A stretch of DNA of 49,072 bases, taken from positions 1 through 49,072 of the forward strand of contig CABUPH010000015.1 of assembly GCA_902493375.1 (NCBI GenBank). Direction: 5' to 3'. Origin of the DNA: an uncultured Collinsella sp. (GTDB lineage Bacteria; Actinomycetota; Coriobacteriia; Coriobacteriales; Coriobacteriaceae). The notes below the pieces were generated by a model. It saw only the letters and a list, made by a program, of their open reading frames with translations. It ran no database searches and was not told where the DNA came from. Made by a program: the position numbers and the translations under genes. Shown piece after piece: positions 9,700 through 16,901 of this stretch. Numbering within the stretch: the stretch's first letter is position 1; each line of letters begins with the position of its first letter.

Positions 9700-9759
9700 G
9701 GGACTCCTTTTGTTACAGAACGGTTTCGTAAAAAGAATTCTGCTCCCAGATGTGGATGT

Positions 9760-9797
9760 AGTAAAGCGAATGTATCTTCAGTATGATTAAGTAAAGC
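9760..9797. promoter_or_regulatory. Repeated AGTAAAGC in divergent control region
   Basis: The octamer AGTAAAGC occurs at 9760-9767 and 9790-9797, 30 bp (about three helical turns) apart in the EamA/LysR intergenic region. It may be a LysR binding site; no T-N11-A palindrome was clear. Confidence 0.3.
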
Positions 9798-9856
9798 TAA
9801 AGTAGGTACGAAAAGTGCTGGCAAACGTTTTACGGCTGCATTGATGTGGAGGCACG

Positions 9857-10723
9857 ATGGCATCGCGGTATCAGATTGTGTGTATGGTGGTCGATCGCGG
9901 CAGCCTTAAAGGCGCGGCGGACGAGCTGGGCTATACGCAAAGTGCGGTGAGCCAGGCCGTCAAGGCGCTCGAGCGCGAGCTGGGTACCACGCTTATCGAG
10001 CGCGGAAAGCAGGGCGTCTCGCTTACGCGCGACGGCAAGCAGTATCTGCCGTACCTGCGCCAGATCGTGACTGCCGAGGCCGAGCTCGAGGGCAAGCGCC
10101 AGGAGTTACTGGGGCTTTCGTCGACCGATATTCGCATTGCGACGTTTACCAACGTGAGCCGTACCGTGTTGCCGCGCGTGATCCGCGACTTTGGGGCCCT
10201 GCATCCGGGTGTGCGTTTTACCCTCAAGCAAGGAGATTACACGCGCAACGCCCAATGGGTGCACGACGGTGTGGTGGACTTTTGCTTTACGGCGCGCGGA
10301 TTTACGGCTGGGCTCCAGAAGCGCGTGGTCTATCACGACGAGTTGGTGGCATTGTTGCCGGCCGCGCATCCGCTGACGGCAAAGGAGAAGGTGACGCTCG
10401 CCGATCTGGCGTCCGAGCCGTTTGTGCTGTTGGATGAGGGCGAACAGAGCCTGGTGCTCGATGCATTCGCGGCGCATGGCCTGTCGCCGCACGTGACGAG
10501 CGAGGTGACCGACGACTACACTATCATGGCGATGGTGGAGGAGGGCCTAGGCGTGAGCATGCTCTACCGTCGTACTGTGGAGGGCATGCGAGCGGATATT
10601 CGTGTGCGGCCCATCGTGCATGCCCCCTCGCGCGACGTGGTGGCAGCCTGGCGCAGCTGGGACACCATGCCCATCGCCACGAGGCGCTTTATCGACTATA
10701 TGAGCTCGCATATTGTCAATTAA
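9857..10723 (+). CDS. LysR-family transcriptional regulator
   Basis: LTTR of 288 residues: N-terminal winged helix-turn-helix (GSLKGAADELGYTQSAVSQAVKALERELG, residues 16-44) and a type-2 periplasmic-binding-like effector domain from about residue 90. GGAGG precedes the ATG. It likely regulates the divergent EamA transporter; the effector is unknown. Its 3' end converges on the MATE gene with a 27-bp gap that shows no obvious terminator. Confidence 0.92.
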   Translation: MASRYQIVCMVVDRGSLKGAADELGYTQSAVSQAVKALERELGTTLIERGKQGVSLTRDGKQYLPYLRQIVTAEAELEGKRQELLGLSSTDIRIATFTNVSRTVLPRVIRDFGALHPGVRFTLKQGDYTRNAQWVHDGVVDFCFTARGFTAGLQKRVVYHDELVALLPAAHPLTAKEKVTLADLASEPFVLLDEGEQSLVLDAFAAHGLSPHVTSEVTDDYTIMAMVEEGLGVSMLYRRTVEGMRADIRVRPIVHAPSRDVVAAWRSWDTMPIATRRFIDYMSSHIVN

Positions 10724-10750
10724 TGACTGGCGTGGCGTTGAGTGCGGTGT

Positions 10751-12133
10751 TTAGCGGGCTGTCGCTTTGGCTTGGGTGGCGCGATAGGTGCGTGCCGGGT
10801 GGCAGAGTAGCACCGCCACGACCATAAAGAACGCCGTGGTGCCCAAGCTGATGGGATAGACCATCATGATGTTCGCAAAGGTGCGGAAGTGCGGGAACAC
10901 GCAGAACACCCAATAGAAGCGGATGCCGCAGACGCAGATCATGGTGATGAGGGCGGGCGTGAGCGAGATACCAAAGCCGCGCAGGTAGCCTGACATGTTC
11001 TCGTAGAACATGCTAAAGGCGTACGCCGGGAAGATCGAGCACACGCGGATATAGCCGATCGAGACGATGTTGGGATCGCTGTTGAACAGCGATAGGATCT
11101 CGCGCCCCAGGCCGACAATAACGATAATCGTGGTGAGTGCAACGATGCCGCCTTCGACCAGGCAGACCTTGAGCGTCTTGGTGCAGCGGTCGATCTGGCG
11201 GGCGCCGTGGTTTTGTCCCACAAAGGTGGTGCAGGCCTGACTAAAGCTGTTGAGCAGGTTGTAGCATACGTACTCCAAGCTCATAGCGGCGCTCGATGCC
11301 GCCATGACCTCGGTGCCCAGGCTGTTGATGGCAGACTGGATGATGATGTTGGCGACGGCAAAGACGGCGCTTTGGATGCCGGCGGGCAGGCCGATTTTGA
11401 CGATGCGCTTGAGGGCGACGGGGTCGATAGCTAGGTCGCGTAGGGTGACGCGGACGACGGAGTCGGTCTTGAGCAGGCGGATAAAGAGCGTAGCGGCGCT
11501 GACAGTGTAGGCGATGGCGGTGGCGATGGCGACGCCCGCGACGCCCCAGTGGAGTATGGGGACAAAGATGAGGTCCAGGCCAATGTTGAGGACGGTGGAC
11601 ACGGCAAGAGCCTGCAGCGGCATGCGGGTGATGCCGACGGAGCGGAAGATCGCGGCTTCAAAGTTGTAAAGCAAGATTGAGGGCAGGCTGAGCAAAAAGA
11701 CGCGTAGGTAGAGCGAAGCGAGCGGCATGGTTTCGGCGGGAACGTTGAGCGCGGCGAGCATGGGCTCGGCAAAGATCTCACCCAGAGCGATGACGACAAA
11801 GCCCACGAGCGCCATTAAAATCGAGGTATGGACGGCGCGTTTGACCATGTTCTGATCGTTGCGGCCGATAGCATTGGCGATGACCACGTTGGAGCCAAGC
11901 GACATGCCAATAAACAGGTTGAGCATAAGACTGGTAAGCGGAACATTGGAGCCGACCGCCGCCATGGCGAGGGTTCCCTGGTCTCCCGAGAAGTTTCCGA
12001 TGATGACCGTGGCGATGAGGTTCGACAGCTGCTCCAAGATGCTCGTGGCGGCCACGGGGAAGGCGAACAGGGGAATATTGCGCCACAGCGAGCCGGTGGT
12101 CATGTCGATGTGCTTAGATGCGGTATCAGCCAT
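10751..12133 (-). CDS. MATE-family multidrug/metabolite exporter
   Basis: Twelve-helix antiporter of 460 residues with two MatE halves; the N-terminal segment has the ATSILEQLSNLIATVIIGN pattern typical of the family. These proteins export cationic drugs or metabolites using Na+ or H+. The ribosome site upstream of 12133 is weak (GAGATTGAGAG). Monocistronic, convergent with the LysR gene. Confidence 0.9.
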   Translation of the reverse strand: MADTASKHIDMTTGSLWRNIPLFAFPVAATSILEQLSNLIATVIIGNFSGDQGTLAMAAVGSNVPLTSLMLNLFIGMSLGSNVVIANAIGRNDQNMVKRAVHTSILMALVGFVVIALGEIFAEPMLAALNVPAETMPLASLYLRVFLLSLPSILLYNFEAAIFRSVGITRMPLQALAVSTVLNIGLDLIFVPILHWGVAGVAIATAIAYTVSAATLFIRLLKTDSVVRVTLRDLAIDPVALKRIVKIGLPAGIQSAVFAVANIIIQSAINSLGTEVMAASSAAMSLEYVCYNLLNSFSQACTTFVGQNHGARQIDRCTKTLKVCLVEGGIVALTTIIVIVGLGREILSLFNSDPNIVSIGYIRVCSIFPAYAFSMFYENMSGYLRGFGISLTPALITMICVCGIRFYWVFCVFPHFRTFANIMMVYPISLGTTAFFMVVAVLLCHPARTYRATQAKATAR

Positions 12134-12284
12134 ACGCTCTCAATCTCTAATATGCTTTTTCGTGCTTATTTGCGCAGACGATGATACTCCTAATCGCCCA
12201 GTCATTGGGGACGTTCTTAAACGACTAGGCGGGGAAGGCGTGAGACAATAGTGGGCGTTGTGTTGTTCGCGCTAAGGAGTTGCC

Positions 12285-13100
12285 ATGTTGTTGTGTCCCG
12301 TTTGCCATGAGCCGCTGGTGGACGACGAGCGCGGTGCTGCATGCACGGGCGGACACCGGTTTGACCGTGCGCGCGAGGGTTATCTGTACCTACTGCGCTC
12401 GTCCAAGAGCGGCGACTCTATGGGCGATCCTAAGTCGCAGGCGCGCAGTCGTCGTGACTTTCTAAACCGTGGCTACTATGCGCCGTTGCGCGATGCAATG
12501 GTCGAGCTGGTGCGCGAGCGGGCGGCTGGGTGCGCTGCGTCTACGAACGGCCCCATGACGCTGCTCGACATTTGCTGCGGCGAAGGCTACTACACGAGTG
12601 CCATGGGCGCGGTGCCGGGCGTGGATGCTTACGGTTTCGACCTGGGCAAAGAGATGGTGCGCCTTGCCGCCAAGCGCGGCGACGCGACCTATTTCGTGGC
12701 CAACATGAAGGATATCCCCGTGGCTGATGGCGCCTTCGATATGGTGACCGAGCTCTTCGCTCCCTTTAACGAGCGTGAGTTTGCCCGCGTGCTGGCGCCA
12801 GAGGGCTCGCTCTACACCGTGGTGCCGGGCGCCCGTCATCTGTTTGGGCTCAAGGAGGTACTCTACGACACGCCGTATCTTAACGATGAGAAGCTGCCGA
12901 AGACCACCGAGCTCGAGTTGGCCGGAACGCAGCGGGTGTCTGCGAATATTACGCTTCAGACCCAGGCCGACATCGAGGCGGTGTTCCAGATGACGCCGTA
13001 TTACTACCGCACGCGCCCTACCGACAAAGAGCGGCTGGCAAACTTGGACACGCTCCAGACCGATATTGACTTCATCGTCGCCGAGTACCGCCACAGCTAA
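12285..13100 (+). CDS. rlmA: 23S rRNA (guanine-N1)-methyltransferase, RlmA family
   Basis: SAM-dependent methyltransferase of 271 residues. An N-terminal zinc site (Cys4, Cys7, Cys20, His24) is followed by the SAM-binding motif LLDICCGEGYY near residue 90 and NMKDIPVADGAFDMV. Length and zinc finger match RlmA (G745) and TlrB/RlmAII (G748) enzymes; which guanine is modified cannot be decided. In some actinobacteria TlrB-type members give macrolide resistance. TAAGGAG precedes the start. Confidence 0.85.
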   Translation: MLLCPVCHEPLVDDERGAACTGGHRFDRAREGYLYLLRSSKSGDSMGDPKSQARSRRDFLNRGYYAPLRDAMVELVRERAAGCAASTNGPMTLLDICCGEGYYTSAMGAVPGVDAYGFDLGKEMVRLAAKRGDATYFVANMKDIPVADGAFDMVTELFAPFNEREFARVLAPEGSLYTVVPGARHLFGLKEVLYDTPYLNDEKLPKTTELELAGTQRVSANITLQTQADIEAVFQMTPYYYRTRPTDKERLANLDTLQTDIDFIVAEYRHS

Positions 13101-13102
13101 CA

Positions 13103-13151
13103 ACCTGCCAAAAAGGGACAGGTTTATTTTGGTAGGTTTTATCTGGGCAAA
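13103..13151 (+). repeat. Dispersed hairpin repeat, copy A
   Basis: Begins ACCTGCCAAAAAGGGACAGG and ends at CTGGGCAAAC. CCTGCCAAAA pairs with TTTTGGTAGG around a loop AGGGACAGGTTTA. Related copies lie at 14928, 40441 and 40495. Confidence 0.85.
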
Positions 13152-13317
13152 CGTAAAGGGCCGACCGCGGAGATGCGCAATCGGCCCTTTTTAGTTGCTT
13201 GACTGCAGAGGTTATGAGAAGCGAGCGCTTACAGGCGGTCCTTGTTCTCGGCCTTAACGGCGTGCGCCTGCTGAACAAAGAACAGGTCGTACACCACGAT
13301 GACAAAGGCGCCAAAGT
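13105..13317. repeat. Segment duplicated at 14928-15140
   Basis: This ~213-bp block, comprising hairpin repeat, terminator and the 3' end of the membrane-protein gene, recurs 1823 bp downstream with scattered substitutions. Here it is attached to the intact gene. Confidence 0.85.
13155..13193. terminator. Bidirectional terminator between rlmA and membrane-protein gene
   Basis: AAAGGGCCGA/TCGGCCCTTT stem with T tracts on both sides. It serves two convergent genes. Confidence 0.8.
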
Positions 13318-13630
13318 TGATGGCGTCGCCGCCAAACGCGGGAAGCGTGAGCACCGCTTGGGCAAGCGTGGCGACCGCGGCAACAATACCGAGCTTAAAC
13401 GCGCCGTCCACCTGCGAAGGCTTGTTGGCGCCCTTGATACCGGCGACGCCTGCGGCAAGGTCGACGAGACCCTTGGCGATAAGCACGACCGCTGCGGGCG
13501 TGGCGTACGAACCGTACGTGGAATCGAGACCGCCCGTGGCGATACCGACGCCGGCGGTGACGAGGCTGGCGATGCCCAAAACAAAGTAGATGAGAGCAAG
13601 GATTTTGAGAGTCTTGCGAGTGAAGCTCAT
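13229..13630 (-). CDS. Small four-helix membrane protein (paralogue of 16443-16841)
   Basis: 133 residues starting MSFTRKTLKIL; the ATG at 13630 follows AAAGGA, whereas a longer reading to 13699 has no ribosome site. About four hydrophobic helices, Gly/Ala-rich, with a charged C-terminus (KAENKDRL). It aligns end to end with the product at 16443-16841: basic N-terminus, IYFVLGIAS versus IYLLGGIFS, GIKGANKPSQ versus GIRASNSPSK, and an acidic/basic tail. The family is not recognised. A 3' fragment of this gene is duplicated at 15052-15140. Confidence 0.75.
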   Translation of the reverse strand: MSFTRKTLKILALIYFVLGIASLVTAGVGIATGGLDSTYGSYATPAAVVLIAKGLVDLAAGVAGIKGANKPSQVDGAFKLGIVAAVATLAQAVLTLPAFGGDAINFGAFVIVVYDLFFVQQAHAVKAENKDRL

Positions 13631-13863
13631 GGCTGGTCCTTTCGATACGAGTACGCCAACTTGGCGCACCCAATGTACTGCACATATGGTGAAGCACATT
13701 GTAGTTCAACGCGGCGATGCATGCGTTTGAAAGCGCATTGAGCCCGCGCAGCCAAACCCAACCTTTCAAAAAGGAAAGCTGGGCGTAAGTCAAATCGATG
13801 GCAGCGTATGCGCGGCGCTGCGATGATGAGGCCGTAACAAGGAGCTGGTCTCAAGGAGGAGTC

Positions 13864-14007
13864 ATGATGTACGGAGCAGGGCAAGTGCGTGAGCCGCGGT
13901 CGCTGGGAAGGCGCATGGATGATTCTGTGATCGCTGCCGTGTGCACGGGATTGATGGCGGTGCTTTGCATTGCGATGCTGTGGGCCATGTCGCATGTGGG
14001 ACAATAG
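13864..14007 (+). CDS. Small single-helix membrane protein
   Basis: 47-residue product beginning MMYGAGQVREP, with one hydrophobic helix (residues 24-43) after a basic segment. AAGGAGGAG sits 3-10 bases before the ATG, the main reason to believe it is translated. Its last four codons (HVGQ, stop) fall in the segment duplicated at 21011, where the rest of the gene is missing. Function unknown; possibly cotranscribed with rsmJ 63 bases downstream. Confidence 0.5.
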   Translation: MMYGAGQVREPRSLGRRMDDSVIAAVCTGLMAVLCIAMLWAMSHVGQ

Positions 14008-14070
14008 CGGACGGTTGGGTGCCGACATAAACGGCACTCACGTATTCGTTTTGCTTGTTAAGGAGTACCC

Positions 14071-14775
14071 ATGGGCGTCGTCGATCCCTTTTCTGTTGCT
14101 CGGGCCGCGGGGCTTGAGCTGATCGGGAAGTCCGAGGGTCTCACGCTCACCGACGGCACGATGGAGCTGTGTGCCGATTTTACACGCATGCTGCCGCGGC
14201 TCAAGCGGGGCCGCCTGCAGCAAGAGCTGTTGGTAAAGGCTGCGCGCACAAAAGGCATCGAGCAACCATGGGCGATTGATGCCACGGCGGGCTTTGGCGA
14301 GGATTCGCTGCTGCTGGCGGCCGCGGGCTTTACCGTCGATCTGTATGAGCAGGATTGCGTGATCGCGGCGCTCCTCAAGGATGCCCTGGATTGCGCGGCA
14401 GATGATCCGGCGCTTGCGGCTGCCGTGGCTCGCATGCGCCTTCATGCGGGCGAGGACAGCATTGCCGGCCTTCGCCATACAGCTGAGCTGATCGGTCAGG
14501 GCGAGCTCGCGGCTCCCGACGTGGTGTATCTGGACCCCATGTTTCCCGAGCGCACCAAAAGTGCGGCGGTCAAAAAGAAGTTCCAGCTCTTGCACCATCT
14601 GGAACGGCCATGTACCGATGAGGAGACGCTGGTCGAAGCCGCGCTTGCGGTGCACCCGCGCAAGGTCGTTATCAAGCGGCCGGTGAAGGGCCCGCTGCTT
14701 GCCGGCGTTAAGCCGAGCTATCAACTTGCGGGCAAGGCCGTTCGTTACGATGTTTTGGTGCCGCCGCGCCCGTAG
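14071..14775 (+). CDS. rsmJ: RsmJ-like 16S rRNA (guanine1516-N2)-methyltransferase, copy 1
   Basis: SAM-dependent methyltransferase of 234 residues. DATAGFGED (70-78) is the SAM-binding motif, DPMFPERTKSA (155-165) is the catalytic DPPY-like region with the RsmJ-specific continuation, and KVVIKRP follows near residue 205. E. coli RsmJ modifies G1516 of 16S rRNA. AAGGAG precedes the ATG. A second full copy lies at 21090; the two differ at about a dozen residues between positions 108 and 215 only. Both are intact, so which is used is unclear. Confidence 0.85.
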   Translation: MGVVDPFSVARAAGLELIGKSEGLTLTDGTMELCADFTRMLPRLKRGRLQQELLVKAARTKGIEQPWAIDATAGFGEDSLLLAAAGFTVDLYEQDCVIAALLKDALDCAADDPALAAAVARMRLHAGEDSIAGLRHTAELIGQGELAAPDVVYLDPMFPERTKSAAVKKKFQLLHHLERPCTDEETLVEAALAVHPRKVVIKRPVKGPLLAGVKPSYQLAGKAVRYDVLVPPRP

Positions 14776-14823
14776 CTTGCGTGCGATGGCTGGCGCTCCG
14801 TCAATGCCGTGCCGATGCGGTGC

Positions 14824-14925
14824 CTATTTCCAAGGGTGCGACGTCAGGTGCCAGCCACCGCAGTATTCGCATTTGTAGCAGGCCAGCCCGCGGCGTCCGC
14901 GGTTTTCGCAGTCGGCCATAACGGC
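14824..14925 (-). pseudogene. 3' fragment of the Cys-rich small protein gene
   Basis: Duplicated C-terminal ~34 codons of the gene at 21843, keeping the YKCEYCGGWH motif and stop. The 5' part is replaced at 14926-14928 by the second duplicated block, so no start remains. Confidence 0.8.
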
Positions 14926-14927
14926 CT

Positions 14928-15140
14928 CTGCCAAAAAGGGACAGGTTTATTTTGCCAGGTTTTATCTGGGCAAACGTAAAGGGCCGACCGCGTTGCTACG
15001 CGATCGGCCCTTTTTAGCTGCTTGATAGCAGAGGTTGTGAGAAGTGGGCGCTTACAGGCGGTCCTTGTTCTCGACCTTAACGGCGTGTGCCTGCTGAACA
15101 AAGAACAGGTCGTAGACCACGATGACAAAGGCACCGAAGT
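14928..15140. repeat. Duplicate of 13105-13317, with hairpin repeat copy B
   Basis: Begins CTGCCAAAAAGGGACAGG two bases after the rsmJ duplication ends. It contains hairpin repeat copy B (to 14977), a terminator-like AAAGGGCCGA/TCGGCCCTTT stem (14978-15015), and the membrane-gene fragment. Homology stops at about 15140. Confidence 0.85.
15052..15140 (-). pseudogene. 3' fragment of the small membrane-protein gene
   Basis: Last ~30 codons of the gene at 13229-13630, including the FFVQQAHAV and ENKDRL stretch. Upstream homology is lost, leaving no start. Confidence 0.8.
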
Positions 15141-15278
15141 GGACATGACGTATTTGATGCGCACGCATGACGCATGTCGCGAAGCATATCGTAATTCAAC
15201 AAGGTGCTGTGTACGTTCATCCAATAGTTGAATGCTCCGCTCATGACGGGGATGGCGCTTGCGCTGTGCTAGGTTTTT

Positions 15279-15295
15279 GTTTAACTGGATTAAAC
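15279..15295 (+). promoter_or_regulatory. Candidate LysR autoregulatory site
   Basis: GTTTAA-CTGGA-TTAAAC palindrome containing a T-N11-A core, 20 bases upstream of the LysR start at 15316. Confidence 0.45.
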
Positions 15296-15315
15296 TGTGC
15301 ATTTTTTAGGGGCGA

Positions 15316-16254
15316 ATGGTGAATATCAAGCAGGTCGGCTATTTTGTCGCCGTATTCGAGACGAAGAGTTTTACTGCTGCGGCGCACCAGCGCAACGTGA
15401 CTGTTCAGGCCATTTCCAAGTCAATCAGCGAGCTCGAGCAGTTTTTTAACGTTCAGTTTTTTGAGCGTGGAAGTAGCGGTGTCAGGCCGACTCAGGCAGG
15501 TCGCAGCTTTTATGCCAAGGCTCGCCCCGCCGTCGAAGCGTATCGCGAGGTTGAAAACTTTGACCCGTCTGGATGCGACCTGACCGTCTCGTCGGCCCCT
15601 GGTCCGCAAACGATTCCGGAACTCTCGATTGGCCTGTGCGCCCCCGCATTCGATAACGAGGATAAGCTATATAAAGGGCTATCTGCGCTTATCATGCGTG
15701 GTGTGCGCGTGCGGGTGAAGTTTTGCACTGTGCATCCCGGAGTTGCCCAGCAGGAGCTCGAACAGGGAGGCCTCGATGCCTTGCTTACGGTGGGTACATA
15801 TGACAATACCAATGATGACTGCGAACAACTGGGAACCCTGCCCACGGGTATTTTCGTCGCCGCCGACCATCCACTTGGCAAGAGGCCCTTTGTGACTGTG
15901 GCTGATCTGAGTTCCTATCCGGTGGGACAGTCGACTGCGTTCGATAGCTTTAACAACTCGATTTTTTGGCAGTACAAAAGCCGCGATGTCCTAGGTGAGA
16001 CGCGCGTTATCGATAGCCCCGCTCAAGTTGGGGCGTTTTTGGCGGTCGAGCGCGGCTATTTCTTAAATGCCATTCTTCCCGTTCCCGGTCAGGTCGCTAG
16101 TGGGTTTGAGATTGTTCCCATAGTGGGCGAAGGGGCCCTGACGGTTCCGGTGTGCTTAGTTTCCCTTAAAGATGAAAAGTCCCAAGCTTATCACGTCGTA
16201 GAGAACTACTTGATTCGCATGGTGGGCTGTACCAACGGGTCTGCTGCTCGCTAG
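15316..16254 (+). CDS. LysR-family transcriptional regulator
   Basis: 312 residues: helix-turn-helix at about 15-45 (KSFTAAAHQRNVTVQAISKSISELEQFF) and a more divergent effector domain. TAGGGG precedes ATG 15316; GTG 15319 is an alternative. It faces the sensor-channel operon (convergent), separated from it by a bidirectional hairpin, so a regulatory link is not implied by position. It is more AT-rich than its neighbours. Confidence 0.88.
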   Translation: MVNIKQVGYFVAVFETKSFTAAAHQRNVTVQAISKSISELEQFFNVQFFERGSSGVRPTQAGRSFYAKARPAVEAYREVENFDPSGCDLTVSSAPGPQTIPELSIGLCAPAFDNEDKLYKGLSALIMRGVRVRVKFCTVHPGVAQQELEQGGLDALLTVGTYDNTNDDCEQLGTLPTGIFVAADHPLGKRPFVTVADLSSYPVGQSTAFDSFNNSIFWQYKSRDVLGETRVIDSPAQVGAFLAVERGYFLNAILPVPGQVASGFEIVPIVGEGALTVPVCLVSLKDEKSQAYHVVENYLIRMVGCTNGSAAR

Positions 16255-16360
16255 CACATCCGTTGACGCGCTTGCCGCTGCCGGTTCGGTTGTGTCTGGC
16301 ATTATGCTGACGATTGTGCCGTGCCGTGGCAATCGAATGAATGCAAAGACTATCCACAGC

Positions 16361-16407
16361 AAGCCGCCCTCCGTTTCTTGTTTGCTCGAGAAACGGAGGG
16401 CGGCTTT
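16361..16407. terminator. Bidirectional terminator of LysR gene and sensor-channel operon
   Basis: A 17-bp stem AGCCGCCCTCCGTTTCT/AGAAACGGAGGGCGGCT around a 10-base loop, followed by TTTC on the plus strand. Confidence 0.85.
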
Positions 16408-16442
16408 CATATACAGCAATCTGTGCAGGCGGGTCAGATACC

Positions 16443-16841
16443 CTAGCTCAGGCGCTCCTGGCTTTCCTTTTTAACGCGGTTGGCGAAAACGAAGTACACG
16501 GCACTTACGACCACAGCGGTGACATCGGTGGCGCTGGTGCCGACTCCGCCCAAGAAGGGCTCGGAAAGCAGCAGGCTCACAACGGCGCATACCAGGCAAA
16601 TGATAGCCCAGACCCAAACGACACCAATCTTGCTGGGGCTATTTGAGGCGCGGATGCCCAACACGGCAGCGATGATTTCGACGATGCCCATCACGATGAT
16701 GACAACGCTGTAAACCGAGAGATCGCCGCTGGTGTCGCCCGAAGCCGCAGTGAGTGCCAACGCGCCCGCGGCGATGCTAAAAATACCTCCCAAAAGATAG
16801 ATGATGGACATGACCTTTAGGACTTTACGGTTGTTGCTCAT
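16443..16841 (-). CDS. Small four-helix membrane protein, third gene of sensor-channel operon
   Basis: 132 residues from MSNNRKVLKVM; the ATG at 16841 follows GGAAAGGA, unlike a longer in-frame reading to 16898. Four hydrophobic segments (about 8-30, 42-66, 73-95, 103-122) and a basic tail (KKESQERLS). It is paralogous to 13229-13630. It lies 60 bases after the dCache-MscS gene on the same strand and before the operon terminator, so it is probably cotranscribed. Function unknown; an accessory subunit of the channel is a guess from position only. Confidence 0.72.
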   Translation of the reverse strand: MSNNRKVLKVMSIIYLLGGIFSIAAGALALTAASGDTSGDLSVYSVVIIVMGIVEIIAAVLGIRASNSPSKIGVVWVWAIICLVCAVVSLLLSEPFLGGVGTSATDVTAVVVSAVYFVFANRVKKESQERLS

Positions 16842-16901
16842 GTTAAGTTCCTTTCCCTTGAGCCTTAATGGCACCGTGCGGGTGTTGCCCGGTGCCATGA
16901 A

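Larger units (their letters stand above)
13992..14925. repeat. 934-bp duplicated segment, copy 1 (rsmJ region)
   Basis: Matches 21011-21944 at a constant offset of 7019 bp. Identity appears complete from 13992 to about 14385, falls to roughly 85-90% from 14386 to about 14716, and is nearly complete again to 14925. The segment carries a small hairpin (14019-14037), rsmJ, and the 3' end of a Cys-rich gene. Confidence 0.92.
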
